Assembly: GCA_040756085.1 (NCBI GenBank)
Contig: JBFMAE010000078.1
Coordinates: forward strand, 1 to 26,106
Direction: 5' to 3'
DNA length: 26,106 bases
From: JBFMAE01 sp040756085
GTDB taxonomy: Bacteria; Desulfobacterota; BSN033; UBA1163
A program made the position numbers and the translations under genes. This document shows, piece by piece, positions 14,143 through 21,597 of this stretch. The notes beneath the pieces are model-generated. The model was not told the origin of the DNA. It saw only the letters and a list, made by a program, of their open reading frames with translations, and ran no database searches. Each line of letters opens with the position of its first letter. Positions within the stretch are counted from its first letter, which is position 1.

Positions 14143-16248
14143 ATGAGATACAAGATCGGAATCGATGTGGGTGGCACATTTACAGACTTTCTTCTCGCCC
14201 ATCAGGACGGGACAGCTCAAATCTACAAAGTTCTCTCAACTCCAGATGACCCCTCCATCGGTTTGATGAACGGTTTAGAGGAGATGTCGAAGGACCGAAA
14301 TATCTCTCTCCCAGAATTCATTAAAGATGTAGATACCATCGTTCATGGAACGACGGTCACGACTAATTCAGTCCTCACTTACCGTGGAGCTAAGACAGGA
14401 TTGCTCACCACAAAAGGAGTAAGGGATGCACTGGAGATGAGAAGGGGAATTCGGGAGGAACAATATAATAACCGTTATACAAATGTCGAACCTTTGGTCC
14501 CTCGATATCTTCGCTATCCCGTAGAGGAACGCCTCGACTACAAAGGGGATATTCTCACTTCGATGAATGAGCAGGATGTCTTTGATGCGGTTAAACTCTT
14601 TACCGAAGAAGGGGTGGAAGCCATTGCCATATGTTTTATGAACTCCTTTGCCAATAAGAACCATGAGGAGGTGGCTGCAAAGATCATTAGAGAAAAGATG
14701 CCGAATGCCTATCTCACCGTTTCGAGCACTCTTCTCCCATCTATTCGCTTCTATGACCGTGTCTCTACAACAGTACTCAATTCTTATGTTGGACCTATCC
14801 TCAGGAGCTACCTGATCAATCTTCTTCGACGTTTAAAAGACGTCGGCTTTAAGGGAGTTTTGCTCATCATGCAGTCTAATGGAGGAGTTGTCTCTCCTGA
14901 GATTGCTATTGATAACGCTGCCGTGACACTTCTCTCAGGACCCGCAGGAGGTCCTGTCGCGGGTATTGCCTACACTGCCATTCAAGGGTACAAGGATTGT
15001 ATAACAGTTGATATGGGAGGAACGAGCTTCGATGCCGCCCTGATTAAGAACCGGACTCCATTGGTGACGACAGAAGGGGAGATCAATCGATTACGTCTGG
15101 CCCTCCCCATGCTCAATATCGTCACGATTGGGGCTGGAGGAGGATCTATTGGATGGATCGACGAAGGGGGGCTTCTCAGAATGGGCCCCCATAGTGCAGG
15201 CGCTAAACCAGGACCTACCTGTTATGATTTAGGTGGAGAACTTCCTACCTGTACCGATGCTGACCTCCTTTTAGGTTATTTGGATAAAGATTATTTTGCA
15301 GGTGGGAAGATGCCTCTTAACGAGGAAAAGGCACTCAAGTCCATCCAAACCCATATTGCTGATAAACTGAAGATGGATGTCATCGAAGCAGCCGCCGGGA
15401 TGTACCATATGATCAATGTCAACATGGCTGCAGGAGTAAGAGAGGTTTCTGCAAAAAGAGGACAGGATCCGAGAGACTTTCCTCTGGTCGTGGCAGGAGG
15501 TGCAGGCCCCAATCATGCCTGTATGATCGCATTGGAGTTGGAGATCCCTGTCATGATCATTCCAAAAGAGTCCTCTATCTTCTGTGCGGCAGGAATGTTG
15601 ATGAGCGACCTCCAGCATAACTTTGTTCGAACTTACGCAATCCCTCTTGAGAATTTGGATCTGAAAAAGTTCCAAACCTTATTCGAAGAAATGGAACACG
15701 AAGGAACGCTCCTGCTTAAGAGTGAGCATATTCCAAAAGATAGAATCGAAATGATCTACTCCATCGATATGCGATATATAAAACAATATCATGAAGTCAA
15801 TGTGATCGTCACCCGGGACGAAATATTCAAAGGAAAACTGACCTCCATGGCCAATAAATTTCATCCAGAACATAATCGGCTCTATGGTTATTCCTTAGAG
15901 GAGGTTGGGACTCCGATCGAAGTGATCAATCTCAGAATCAAATGTATCGGAATGACAGATAAACCCAAATTTTTAAAGATGAAATATGTGGGTCCGGATC
16001 CTTCGAAAGCCTTCAAAAAGAAGAGAAGGGTTTACCTCCCCACCAAGAAGAAATTTCAGATGGTTTCGGTCTTTGATGGAGATAAGCTCCGGTACGGTAA
16101 CGAGGTCGAAGGACCGGCCATGATCGAGCAGGTGAACACGACCACCTTTGTCAGCCCTGAATTTTCAGTCCTCTGTGATGCTTATGGCTCCTTCACGATG
16201 TATTTCAAGTCGAGAGAAAAGGATTTCAAAAGAAGGGTGATCCAATAG
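14143..16248 (+). CDS. Second hydantoinase/oxoprolinase family protein, subunit A (HyuA-like, alpha')
   Basis: A 701-residue HyuA homologue, clearly distinct in sequence from the one at 10170. Signatures: DVGGTFTDF (8-16), VHGTTVTTNSVL with GAKTGLLTTKGVRD, SGPAGGPVAG, DMGGTSFDAAL (D290), GAGGGSIGWI, CTDADLLLGYLD and GGAGPNHA. It differs mainly in the C-terminal third. ATG 14143 is preferred: it places the ATPase motif at the usual distance from the N-terminus. A TTG at 14113 is possible but sits in a hairpin GATTCCA-N9-TGGAATC (14116-14138). No strong ribosome site is visible, so coupling to the upstream HyuB-like gene is likely. Two HyuA chains with one HyuB recall the alpha-alpha'-beta core of acetophenone carboxylase. 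Confidence 0.88.
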   Translation: MRYKIGIDVGGTFTDFLLAHQDGTAQIYKVLSTPDDPSIGLMNGLEEMSKDRNISLPEFIKDVDTIVHGTTVTTNSVLTYRGAKTGLLTTKGVRDALEMRRGIREEQYNNRYTNVEPLVPRYLRYPVEERLDYKGDILTSMNEQDVFDAVKLFTEEGVEAIAICFMNSFANKNHEEVAAKIIREKMPNAYLTVSSTLLPSIRFYDRVSTTVLNSYVGPILRSYLINLLRRLKDVGFKGVLLIMQSNGGVVSPEIAIDNAAVTLLSGPAGGPVAGIAYTAIQGYKDCITVDMGGTSFDAALIKNRTPLVTTEGEINRLRLALPMLNIVTIGAGGGSIGWIDEGGLLRMGPHSAGAKPGPTCYDLGGELPTCTDADLLLGYLDKDYFAGGKMPLNEEKALKSIQTHIADKLKMDVIEAAAGMYHMINVNMAAGVREVSAKRGQDPRDFPLVVAGGAGPNHACMIALELEIPVMIIPKESSIFCAAGMLMSDLQHNFVRTYAIPLENLDLKKFQTLFEEMEHEGTLLLKSEHIPKDRIEMIYSIDMRYIKQYHEVNVIVTRDEIFKGKLTSMANKFHPEHNRLYGYSLEEVGTPIEVINLRIKCIGMTDKPKFLKMKYVGPDPSKAFKKKRRVYLPTKKKFQMVSVFDGDKLRYGNEVEGPAMIEQVNTTTFVSPEFSVLCDAYGSFTMYFKSREKDFKRRVIQ

Positions 16249-16303
16249 GGACCATCCAATTGTGATGGTTTATATATAAAAATCAGTTAAAGGGGATAGG
16301 AGG

Positions 16304-16819
16304 GTGCATCTTACTGTAGAAGTGGCGGGGGTGACTTTTAAAAACCCCATCCTCCCTGCAGCCTCTGAGTTGGTCTTTAATGGTGAATCTGCCAGAAGGA
16401 TAGCTGAATCAGGAGTGGGGGGAATTGTTACGAAGACATTTACATCCTCTCCTGAATTTAGAGTAAGGCTCAGGCCTTACCAGTTTCCTTTAGCCCGATT
16501 TGATGCAGCCTTTAAAAAATCTGGAAGCTTTTATTCTCTGGCCTCTCCCCATCCAAAGATTGATACGAAGAGATGTACCTTGTGCCAGACCTGCTCTGAG
16601 TGTTGTTCTTATCAAGTCCTTCATTTTGACAAGAGAAAGAAAATCATCGCTGTGGACAAGGACCGTTGCTGGAGCTGTGGTTTCTGTGTGGGGATATGTC
16701 CTGAGGCGGCAATTATTTTGGTAGATAGAGCAACAGAAAAGAAGAGGATTTGGGATGGTATAAGGTACAGCTGCACCCTTTTTAATTTCGAAAGGAAGTT
16801 AAGAAGAAAGGTGATCTGA
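16304..16819 (+). CDS. Shortened dihydroorotate-dehydrogenase-like / 2x[4Fe-4S] ferredoxin protein, probably an internal-deletion remnant
   Basis: Residues 1-85 match the N-terminus of class 1 dihydroorotate-dehydrogenase-like flavoproteins (VEVAGVTFKNPILPAASE, GVGGIVTKTFTSSPEFR, FYSLASPH). The rest of the barrel, normally about 200 residues, is missing, and the protein jumps directly to a ferredoxin part with eight cysteines: C-x2-C-x2-C-x3-C (from about residue 91) and C-x2-C-x2-C-x3-C. PreA-type proteins have these two parts in the same order but with the whole barrel. The frame is intact, so it may be expressed, yet it cannot bind FMN normally. GTG 16304 is preceded by AAAGGGG. The last 25 residues look unrelated to ferredoxins. 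Either a remnant or an electron carrier for the cluster; the first is more likely. Confidence 0.65.
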   Translation: MHLTVEVAGVTFKNPILPAASELVFNGESARRIAESGVGGIVTKTFTSSPEFRVRLRPYQFPLARFDAAFKKSGSFYSLASPHPKIDTKRCTLCQTCSECCSYQVLHFDKRKKIIAVDKDRCWSCGFCVGICPEAAIILVDRATEKKRIWDGIRYSCTLFNFERKLRRKVI

Positions 16820-16923
16820 CTCAAAAGGAGGGGAGGTGAGATCATTCAAAGCAATGGATCAGAAAAAGATTATTCAAGGGTAAATCTTAAAAATCAGCTC
16901 TCATGGAAAGGAGGAAAAGAAAG

Positions 16924-17901
16924 ATGAGAAAGATATGGATAGGTTTATTAATCTTTATGGCCTTTACTGTATGGATGGGGGATCATTCTGCTCATGCCAA
17001 AGAGATCGTACTAAAGATGGCAACTTTCCTTCCGAAAGATGACGTCAATCTTACAGCCTGGTGGGCCTATGTGGATGAGGTGAATAAGAAATCAAAGGGT
17101 GAAGTGGTCATCAAATTTGTAGGGGGTCCAGAGGCCATCCCAGCTTTCAAACAATTTGAAGCTATGCGGACAGGTGTGGTCGATATGATTTTTGGTTGCG
17201 AGTCCTACTACGGAAGTGCAGTGACCGGGGCTGCTTACATCCACCTTAGCCGACTCACCCCCATGGAAGAGCGTAAAGTTGGATACTACGATTTAAGAAT
17301 GGATATTTTAAAGAAACAAAATGTTATGTACCTTGGAAGACCAGAACATGGTGTTTGGTTTCACCTCTTTACCAACAAACCCGTAAAAAAACCTCAGGAG
17401 TTGGCCGGTCAGAAAATCCGCACCTCAGCAACTTACGAACCTTTTGTGAAGATGTTAGGAGCAGTCCCCATTACCCTTCCTGGAGCAGAAGTCTATACCG
17501 CCCTTGAGCGTGGAGTTGTGGATGGCTATGCATGGTCGGTCTTGGGCAATATTTCAATGGGTTGGCCAGAAGTATGTAAATATATAATTAAACCTAAAAT
17601 TTATGCCATGAATCTCGAAACCCTCATCAACTTGGATACCTGGAATAAAGTTCCAAAACCGATGCAGACCTTAATGGCAAATCTCATGATTGGAAATGAA
17701 GAAAAATATGAAAAGATCTTTGTGGAGTTGGGAGAGAAGGAGCTTAAAGCCATGCAAGAAAAGGGAATGAAATTTGTTAAATTCTCTACGGAAGATACTA
17801 AATGGTATGTCGAAACAGCTTACAAGGCAGGATGGGATGAGGTCATCAAGAAATCTCCGGAACTCGGTCCTAAATTGAAGAAGCTTTTAAGCCCACAATG
17901 A
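16924..17901 (+). CDS. dctP: TRAP transporter substrate-binding protein (DctP family)
   Basis: A 325-residue periplasmic binding protein that captures an organic acid for the TRAP permease. It begins with a signal peptide: MRKIWIG, a hydrophobic core, then SAHA-KE, cleavage expected after A25. LKMATFLPKDD, the middle GQKIRTSATYEPFVKMLGAVP with R166 (the arginine that binds the substrate carboxylate in this family), and LERGVVDGYAWS are typical. I place the start at ATG 16924 because AAGGAGG lies 9 nt upstream; the ATG at 16903 would put the ribosome site inside the gene. The following dctQ and dctM complete the transporter. The location in the Hyu/CoA-ligase cluster suggests it imports the substrate of that pathway. 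Confidence 0.92.
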   Translation: MRKIWIGLLIFMAFTVWMGDHSAHAKEIVLKMATFLPKDDVNLTAWWAYVDEVNKKSKGEVVIKFVGGPEAIPAFKQFEAMRTGVVDMIFGCESYYGSAVTGAAYIHLSRLTPMEERKVGYYDLRMDILKKQNVMYLGRPEHGVWFHLFTNKPVKKPQELAGQKIRTSATYEPFVKMLGAVPITLPGAEVYTALERGVVDGYAWSVLGNISMGWPEVCKYIIKPKIYAMNLETLINLDTWNKVPKPMQTLMANLMIGNEEKYEKIFVELGEKELKAMQEKGMKFVKFSTEDTKWYVETAYKAGWDEVIKKSPELGPKLKKLLSPQ

Positions 17902-17912
17902 ATCATTTTTAT

Positions 17913-17961
17913 CCTCTCACCCCACTTCTACCCTTTACAGGAAAAGGAATGGGGTGAGGGG
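17913..17961 (+). repeat. Stem-loop between dctP and dctQ
   Basis: CCTCTCACCCCA (17913-17924) can pair with TGGGGTGAGGGG (17950-17961), with a weaker second pairing inside the loop. A stable structure after a binding-protein gene often protects the upstream mRNA or partly ends transcription, giving more binding protein than permease. No T-run follows. Confidence 0.65.
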
Positions 17962-17982
17962 AACAAAAATATGGAATGAAAG

Positions 17983-18471
17983 ATGAAAAAATTAGGAACA
18001 ACTTTTGACAAGATTCTAATCATCCTCTTTTGGGTGGCTGGAGGACTCCTAATGTTTGCAACAGTCGGAACCTGCATCGACGTAATTCTCCGATACTGTT
18101 TTAACCGACCTATTCATTGGATGTTGGAAATTACTGAATACATTATGCTCTATATTCCCTTTTTAGGTGCAGCCTTAGTGTTGAAAGAGGATGGCCATAT
18201 CCGAGTGGATTTATTGGTCAATCGTTTCAGTGATCGAAACAAGGCACGGCTGAATATCATCACTTCATTGGTGGGGAGTATTGTGATGTTGACCTACACC
18301 TGGTTTGGGACTCAGGTTACACTGGATTACTTTAAAAGAGGGATTCCTGCTTTAGAATCTTTAAAAACACCCATGTTTCTTATCCTAATGATCATCCCTA
18401 TTGGAGGTTTCTTTTTTACCATTCAGTTTTTAAGACAGGTGATGGGTTACTACCAAAAATTGAAGAGTTAA
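17983..18471 (+). CDS. dctQ: TRAP transporter small permease (DctQ family)
   Basis: A 162-residue inner-membrane protein with four predicted helices (about 12-35, 48-68, 90-112, 125-150). The family mark KEDGHIRVDLL follows helix 2. It pairs with the large permease downstream and is powered by an ion gradient. ATG 17983 is the only good start, since the ATG at 17971 is closed by TGA after two codons. The gap to dctM is 16 nt, so both are made from one message. Confidence 0.92.
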   Translation: MKKLGTTFDKILIILFWVAGGLLMFATVGTCIDVILRYCFNRPIHWMLEITEYIMLYIPFLGAALVLKEDGHIRVDLLVNRFSDRNKARLNIITSLVGSIVMLTYTWFGTQVTLDYFKRGIPALESLKTPMFLILMIIPIGGFFFTIQFLRQVMGYYQKLKS

Positions 18472-18487
18472 TTTAGGAGAACTTTAA

Positions 18488-19801
18488 ATGGAATGGTGGA
18501 TCCCTTTATTATTCCTTATTGGCGTGGCAGTGTTCATCATGTTTTTAGGGTTACCGGTTGGGATCTCCTTCCTCTTCACTAACCTATTAGGAACCCTAAT
18601 TTTCATGGGGGGCTTTTCTGGACTTAAATTATTAATCCTCAATCTTGAGGAAAGTCTGACCTCTTTTAGCCTCCTCACCGTGCCCATGTTTATTTTAATG
18701 GGAGAAGTGATGTTTCATTCAAAAATGGCTCTCCGGGCCATCGATGCTCTGGACTATTGGATCGGACGGGTCCCAGGTCGTTTGGGTCTTCTGGCGGTAG
18801 CCTCTGGAACCCTCTTTGCCGCCACAAGCGGCTCTACAATTGCAAATACCTCTATGCTCGGCTCCTTATTGATTCCTGAAATGGAGCGTCGAGGTTATAA
18901 GAAAGTTATGACCATCGGACCGATCATCGGATGTGGAGCCTTAGCGATGTTAATTCCTCCAAGTATTTTGGCTGTTATTCTCGCCACACTGGTTGAAGTA
19001 TCCGTGGGTGGAATGCTCATTGCTGGGATCCTTCCGGGTTTACTCCTTGCTTCTCTCTATGCCATTTATATTGTCATTCGATGCTGGATTCAATCTGAGA
19101 TCGCTCCCCCTTATGATAATCCTTCCGTTCCTCTAACCAAGAAGATGAAAGAGACAGGTCTTTACGTATTGCCTTTAGGTTTGATTATCTTTTTGGTGGT
19201 GGGGATCATTTTTTTAGGGATGGCGACACCCTCCGAAGCAGCAGCCATGGGAGCCATAGGTTCCATCGTCCTCTCCTCCTTCTACGGAGTAATGAATTGG
19301 GCAGTATTTAAGAAATGCTTGTTTGGAACGGTAAAACTGACGACCACCATGTTCATTATCATTATGGCTTCAATGATGTTCAGCCAAATTCTGGCCTTCT
19401 CGGGTGCGAGCAGCGGGCTAATCCAAGCCGTTGTCAAACTTGAAATGCCTCCCATCCTTGTTCTGATAAGTATGCAGGTCACTCTCCTTTTTCTCGGTTG
19501 TTTCATGGACAATCTCTCCATAGCCGTCATTGCCGTGCCCATTTATATGCCAGTGATCAAGGCTTTAGGTTTTGATCCCTTATGGGTAGCCGCCATGACG
19601 CTCATTAACATGGATATGGGGAATCTCACTCCTCCTTTTGGTCTTCAACTCTTTGTGATGAAGGGGATGCAGCCTTCTACGTCAATGTCTGATATCGTTC
19701 GCTCCACAATCCCTTTCTTTTTATGTGAAGGAGCGACACTCATTTCAATTATGATCTTTCCAAAAATTGCGCTCTATCTGCCGGGTTTAATGCAAGGGTG
19801 A
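18488..19801 (+). CDS. dctM: TRAP transporter large permease (DctM family)
   Basis: A 437-residue integral membrane protein, the ion-coupled transport subunit of the TRAP system. It has the normal length and a dozen or so hydrophobic segments. Family segments include LGLPVGISFLF, FSLLTVPMFILMGEVM, ATSGSTIANTSMLGSLLIPEM and LINMDMGNLTPPFGLQLFVMKG near the end. ATG 18488 has AGGAG eight bases upstream. The VOC gene begins 4 nt after its stop codon, which ties the transporter to the downstream metabolic genes in one operon. Confidence 0.93.
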   Translation: MEWWIPLLFLIGVAVFIMFLGLPVGISFLFTNLLGTLIFMGGFSGLKLLILNLEESLTSFSLLTVPMFILMGEVMFHSKMALRAIDALDYWIGRVPGRLGLLAVASGTLFAATSGSTIANTSMLGSLLIPEMERRGYKKVMTIGPIIGCGALAMLIPPSILAVILATLVEVSVGGMLIAGILPGLLLASLYAIYIVIRCWIQSEIAPPYDNPSVPLTKKMKETGLYVLPLGLIIFLVVGIIFLGMATPSEAAAMGAIGSIVLSSFYGVMNWAVFKKCLFGTVKLTTTMFIIIMASMMFSQILAFSGASSGLIQAVVKLEMPPILVLISMQVTLLFLGCFMDNLSIAVIAVPIYMPVIKALGFDPLWVAAMTLINMDMGNLTPPFGLQLFVMKGMQPSTSMSDIVRSTIPFFLCEGATLISIMIFPKIALYLPGLMQG

Positions 19802-19805
19802 TAAG

Positions 19806-20216
19806 ATGTTTAAGAAAGTGAACCATATCGGTATGGTGGTCAAGGATCTTCAAGAAGCACTCCATGTTTATTCCAAAGGCCTTGGAATGAAGATGGAAAG
19901 GGTCGCGGAGATTCCGGACGTCCAATTGAAAATTGGCGTTCTAAAAATGGGGGAAATCGAGATTGAACTTCTTCAATATGAAAATCCAGATCTTCCCATC
20001 GTTCAATCCCTCCGAGGAGATCGGGCAGGATTGAATCATATCTGCTATGAGGTGGAGCGATTCGACGAAACCATGGAGAAGCTTAAAGAGAATGGATTCG
20101 AACTGATCGAGGGTTTTCCGAGAAAAGGTGTACACGGAAGGATTGCCTTTTTCATTCCTCCCCATTCACCCGAAGAGAGAATGGAGATCTTAGAGGTTGA
20201 AACAAAAGATGAATAA
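19806..20216 (+). CDS. Methylmalonyl-CoA epimerase-like VOC (glyoxalase-fold) protein
   Basis: A 136-residue single VOC protein closely resembling methylmalonyl-CoA epimerase, which interconverts the (R) and (S) forms of methylmalonyl-CoA. NHIGMVVKDLQEAL opens it (metal ligand H7), followed by the GEIEIELLQY strand, LNHICYEV (H78), and PRKGVHGRIAFFIPP with a late metal glutamate in RMEILEVE (E127). The PRKGxHG segment is characteristic of the epimerase group. ATG 19806 follows dctM after 4 nt, and the gene overlaps the ligase by 8 nt. The cognate-looking mutase is 13 kb upstream in the same direction. Another VOC activity remains possible, since its neighbours here are a transporter, a ligase and a Hyu subunit. 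Confidence 0.8.
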   Translation: MFKKVNHIGMVVKDLQEALHVYSKGLGMKMERVAEIPDVQLKIGVLKMGEIEIELLQYENPDLPIVQSLRGDRAGLNHICYEVERFDETMEKLKENGFELIEGFPRKGVHGRIAFFIPPHSPEERMEILEVETKDE

Positions 20217-21597
20217 ATGCTGGAAAGAACGTAAACTCTGGAACGAAAAGATCGAAACCATGTCCGATGAGGAGATGAGAGCCCTTCAATGGAAGAGGCT
20301 TAAGAAACAACTCCAATACGATTATGAAAATTCCATTTACTATCAAGAAAAGTTTAAAGAGATGGGGGTATCACCAAAGGATATCCGTTCATTCGATGAC
20401 TTCAAAAAAATTCCTCTCATAACAAAGGATGAGCACCGAAGAGTTCAACAAGAATCTATTGAACGCTTTGGTCACCCCTACGGCCTCATTACCTGCGCTC
20501 CAATCGAAAAGATTGTTCGAATTAGCTCTACCTCAGGAACAACAGGTATCCCCACTCTCTATACCTTAACGAAACATGATGTCGATGTGGTCAATGAGAT
20601 GCATGCTCGAAAATATTGGAGGGCTGGTCTCAGACCAGGCCATATCGTCCTTCAAGCACTCTCCCTTAGTATGTTCACAGGCGGTCTTCCACTCTCGGAC
20701 GGGATTCAGGCGATGGGGCTTTGCTGTGTGCCAGTCGGAATCGAAGGGGGAACGAAGAGGATCATCGACTTCCTTCTATTGACCAAACCCCAAGCCATCA
20801 TTGCAACCCCTTCTTTCGGGGAATATCTGATTGAAAAGGCCCCTTCCTTGATCGGAAAAGAGGCAAAAGATTTGGGCATCCGATGGTTCTTCTGTGCTGC
20901 AGAACCAGGAGGAGGGATCCCAGCCATCAGGGAAAGACTCCGTGAAGGGTTCAATGCAAGGGTCTTCGATCATACAGGGGGAGGTCATGCCTTCCACGGC
21001 ATCTGTTGCGGGGAGGAGGAATATCGTGGGATGCATTTTATCTCTCCGGATCACTGTATCCTTGAGTTGATCGATCCTGAAACGAAAAAACCGGTGGAGA
21101 TGGTAGATGGGGCTATCGGTGAAATGGCCTTCACCTTTATTGACTGGGAAGGAGGTCCATTCCTCCGATATGTCTTGGGAGATATTCTTCAACTCTTTAC
21201 GAAACCCTGCGAGTGTGGTTTTCCTGGAATCCGATTTAAAATCTTAGGCAGAGGCGATGACATGCTCATTGTCAAGGGAACGAATATCTATCCCACTGCT
21301 CTCAAGGATGCCATTGCCCGTTTTCATCCGAAGACAACGGGTATTTTAAAAATCGTCTTAGATCAGCCCCCACCACTGGTCAAACCTCCTCTCAGGGTGA
21401 AGGTTGAATATGGATTGAGGGTCGAAGAAAACGAAAGAGTGGCCCTAAAGGAAGAGATAAGGAAATATATCAAAGAAAACTTCAGAGTAAACCCTGAGAT
21501 AGAATTGGTTCCGCCTGAATCCATTCCAGTTGAAACGGGGGCAACAGGAAAGGTGAAATTCATTGAGATCATAAAGAAAGAGGTTGAGAAGAGTTGA
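20209..21597 (+). CDS. Phenylacetate-CoA ligase-like AMP-forming enzyme (PaaK family)
   Basis: A 462-residue ANL-superfamily ligase of the shorter PaaK type. The opening WNEKIETMSDEEMRALQWKRLKKQLQ is typical of PaaK-like proteins. The phosphate loop is SSTSGTTGIPT (106-116), the C-terminal ATP segment is RGDDMLIVKGTNIYPTALKD and the last lysine motif is TGKVKF. Substrates of the family are aryl or alkyl acids, so the name should not be read as phenylacetate specifically. I take ATG 20209, which overlaps the VOC gene by 8 nt; TTG 20197 abuts its AGAGG. The stop overlaps the next start (TTGA), so VOC, ligase and HyuB' form a translationally linked block. Confidence 0.87.
   Translation: MNKCWKERKLWNEKIETMSDEEMRALQWKRLKKQLQYDYENSIYYQEKFKEMGVSPKDIRSFDDFKKIPLITKDEHRRVQQESIERFGHPYGLITCAPIEKIVRISSTSGTTGIPTLYTLTKHDVDVVNEMHARKYWRAGLRPGHIVLQALSLSMFTGGLPLSDGIQAMGLCCVPVGIEGGTKRIIDFLLLTKPQAIIATPSFGEYLIEKAPSLIGKEAKDLGIRWFFCAAEPGGGIPAIRERLREGFNARVFDHTGGGHAFHGICCGEEEYRGMHFISPDHCILELIDPETKKPVEMVDGAIGEMAFTFIDWEGGPFLRYVLGDILQLFTKPCECGFPGIRFKILGRGDDMLIVKGTNIYPTALKDAIARFHPKTTGILKIVLDQPPPLVKPPLRVKVEYGLRVEENERVALKEEIRKYIKENFRVNPEIELVPPESIPVETGATGKVKFIEIIKKEVEKS

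Noticed and set aside
16836..16883. 15-codon open frame with GTG start and strong AAGGAGG upstream, possible leader peptide before dctP
   Set aside because: No attenuator structure or codon bias was seen; purine-rich stretches are frequent here and chance is sufficient.
16817..16922. Selenocysteine read-through of the TGA ending the ferredoxin-like gene (frame stays open for 34 codons)
   Set aside because: The residues after TGA match nothing recognisable, no hairpin follows at SECIS distance and the next gene's ribosome site is inside the stretch.
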